A stretch of 64,000 nt of DNA from the NCBI RefSeq assembly GCF_016811105.1, contig NZ_JAFBGM010000002.1:496001-560000 (forward strand), read 5' to 3'. Position numbers and translations under genes: made by a program. This document shows positions 62,572 to 64,000 of the stretch, in pieces. Every line of letters begins with the position of its first letter. Within the stretch, counting starts at the first letter, position 1. The notes beneath the pieces are model-generated. The model was given only the letters and a program-made list of their open reading frames with translations, made no database searches and had not been told where the DNA came from. This stretch comes from Aurantibacter crassamenti. GTDB taxonomy: Bacteria > Bacteroidota > Bacteroidia > Flavobacteriales > Flavobacteriaceae.

Positions 62572-64000
62572 ATGAAAACAATACAAAATACAAATACTTT
62601 ATTAATTCTAGCGCTTATAATTGGCCTTGCATTCCATGGTACAAGTATATTCTTTACACTTGAGTATACTTATGATGCATTAATACACCTTTTTTTTGCT
62701 AGTCACTATGCCATAGACTGGTTTGAACCATGGGACTATCACTGGTATACCGGTTTTACAGTGCAATCTTATCCACCATTAATTCACCAAACAATAGGTT
62801 TGCTTTCAAAAGTTGGTGGTCTTAAATTTGGAATGTTTACGGTAGCTATTGTCGGTATTCTATTATTTATAACCGGAGTATATAGATTTGCTGCATTTAT
62901 GACGGGCAACAGAAGAGTTGCCGGCTATACTGCATTATTAGCAGTATTTTCATCAACTTTTATTGAAACCCTTCATATTTTTGGTCAATTACCTAGTATT
63001 TGCGCGTTATCTATTCTATTACATGTAATGCCCGAAATATACCTATGGACAAAAACAGGTAAATATAAATTTCTGGTATCATCGCTTTCACTAATTGCGG
63101 TTACGGTTACTTCGCACCATGTAACACCAATTTTTGGTATGGTCTTTTTTATTTTTCCATTGTTAGGTATGGCCGTTATGGATTCTGCTGCTGAGCAAGT
63201 GAATAATATTAAAGACGTTAGATTTAAAACTTTTTATAAGGCCTTTAAAAAGTGTTTTTGGCGTATAGTTATTTTTGGAGGAGCATCTTTAGTTCTTATT
63301 ATCACCTGTATTTTACCATATTGGTATAACTCCAAAAAAAACCCAATAACACAAGTTCCTATTCCACATGGTTCTCGAGATAATTTTTTAGAAGTTACCT
63401 CTTCTGGTCTGGTATTTTTTGTAATTCCATGGGGCATCTTACTTTTTATTTTGCCATACCTATTTTATCGTTTCTATAGTAAAAGGTATATGTTTTTTGG
63501 TATGTCATTTACAATGCTAACAATTTTAGGAACTGGAGGAACTACGCCAATACCTTTAAAACTTTTGGGTGAGACTGCTTTTAATATTCTTACGTTAGAT
63601 AGGTTTACACTGTGGGCTACCATTATGGCACTTCCAATATTTGGTGAATTTGCATACAGATTAGTTGAAGGCGATTTAAAAGAAAGAATTCATGGCATGT
63701 TTGGTCGTCTGTATCACAGAATTTTAGGCGGCACAATAGCAGGAGGTCTATTATTAATGGTCGGATTTACAATTACGCTCGGGTACTTTAGACCCTCTCA
63801 GCCCGCCCAAATAAAAATGTTACCCATTGTAAATTTTCTAAGTCAAGATTCACATGATTCATGGCGCTATTTACCTTTAGGCTTTGGCGACCAGATGGCT
63901 TGGTTATCTGCTCAAACAATGGCCATGACTGTAGATGGTAATTACCATTCAGCAAGAAGATTACCAGAACTTACAACGAGAGCAATAGAACGTATAGAAA
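62572..64000 (+). CDS. Polytopic membrane protein, GT-C/PTPS-related-like, 5' part (runs off window)
   Basis: The frame from ATG at 62572 stays open for 476 codons to the window end. It has at least nine hydrophobic segments. The first loop after helix 1 has YDALIHLFFASHYAIDWFEPWDYHWYTGF, with the D...H pattern and the acidic/aromatic loop typical of GT-C glycosyltransferase-like and 6-pyruvoyl-tetrahydropterin-synthase-related (PF10131-type) membrane proteins. Further marks are SYPPLIHQ, TVTSHHVTPIFG and the C-terminal LSQDSHDSWRYLPLGFGDQM. A lipid-linked sugar donor would be expected for a GT-C enzyme. The family is recognised only loosely, so the enzymatic role is open. No promoter is clear. 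Confidence 0.62.
   Translation, partial: MKTIQNTNTLLILALIIGLAFHGTSIFFTLEYTYDALIHLFFASHYAIDWFEPWDYHWYTGFTVQSYPPLIHQTIGLLSKVGGLKFGMFTVAIVGILLFITGVYRFAAFMTGNRRVAGYTALLAVFSSTFIETLHIFGQLPSICALSILLHVMPEIYLWTKTGKYKFLVSSLSLIAVTVTSHHVTPIFGMVFFIFPLLGMAVMDSAAEQVNNIKDVRFKTFYKAFKKCFWRIVIFGGASLVLIITCILPYWYNSKKNPITQVPIPHGSRDNFLEVTSSGLVFFVIPWGILLFILPYLFYRFYSKRYMFFGMSFTMLTILGTGGTTPIPLKLLGETAFNILTLDRFTLWATIMALPIFGEFAYRLVEGDLKERIHGMFGRLYHRILGGTIAGGLLLMVGFTITLGYFRPSQPAQIKMLPIVNFLSQDSHDSWRYLPLGFGDQMAWLSAQTMAMTVDGNYHSARRLPELTTRAIERIE

Noticed and set aside
1-64000. tRNA, rRNA, CRISPR arrays, insertion sequences or prophage genes
   Set aside because: None seen: no cloverleaf-like intergenic sequence, no regular repeat-spacer pattern, no transposase, integrase or phage structural genes.

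Overview
The window is AT-rich chromosomal DNA from a member of the Bacteroidota, almost certainly a (probably marine) Flavobacteriaceae. Evidence for this is a small 60-aa membrane protein of a flavobacterial type, DUF2853, DUF4252 and DUF6503-type proteins, a PorP/SprF type IX secretion protein, TPR-type histidine kinases with LytTR regulators, many short-signal lipoproteins, a Bacteroidota-type SRP RNA, a bacillithiol-linked YtxJ protein, and promoters resembling TAnnTTTG with little Shine-Dalgarno use. No prophage, insertion sequence, CRISPR array, rRNA or tRNA gene was seen. Genes change strand often and lie close together, as in a core chromosome.

Layout. 1-6.2 kb: the 5' end of ettA, a small membrane protein, an oxidoreductase, an acyl-CoA carboxylase subunit, then menE-CPBP protease-menC with overlapping frames. 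6.2-16.5 kb: a short-chain dehydrogenase, a TPR histidine kinase, a LytTR regulator, menA with a SPOR-like partner, cvfB, a DUF2853 gene, menD, menF and a menI-like thioesterase. Together with menC and menE these supply most of menaquinone synthesis from chorismate. menB, menH and the final methyltransferase are not in the window. 16.6-29.7 kb: mixed housekeeping and envelope genes (hydrolases, metallophosphoesterase lipoprotein, dnaK, GAF histidine kinase, panB, lspA, an RluA-type pseudouridine synthase, DUF4252, an EamA exporter, a large helical unknown). 29.9-34.7 kb: leuA-leuB and pheT. 34.7-45 kb: fasciclin protein, surface lipoproteins, an ABC-F ATPase, transaldolase, SDR, SRP RNA, glutaminyl cyclase, thioesterase, beta-helix lipoprotein.

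45.1-49.8 kb holds the most unusual group: a LytTR regulator, a 52-aa acidic/glycine-rich lipoprotein, a TPR sensor kinase with its LuxR-type response regulator, and an unrecognised 218-aa cytoplasmic protein. 49.8-64 kb: glyA, an unknown lipoprotein, ytxJ, clpB, a TetR regulator, a PorP/SprF-coiled-coil-SPOR fusion, a histidine phosphatase, a DUF6503-type lipoprotein, smpB, a Tat-exported oxidoreductase and the first 476 codons of a polytopic GT-C/PTPS-related-like membrane protein that runs off the end.

The observation I rate highest is regulatory. The two chaperone genes dnaK (minus strand) and clpB (plus strand), 32 kb apart, both carry a GACA-N3-TGTC palindrome centred about 77-84 bp before the start codon. 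Both also have a TTGG followed by a -7-like element at matching offsets downstream. This looks like a shared heat-shock control site and is not the CIRCE sequence. No start-to-end novel multi-gene system can be proven from sequence alone. All domain calls are by recognition of motifs, not by a database search.
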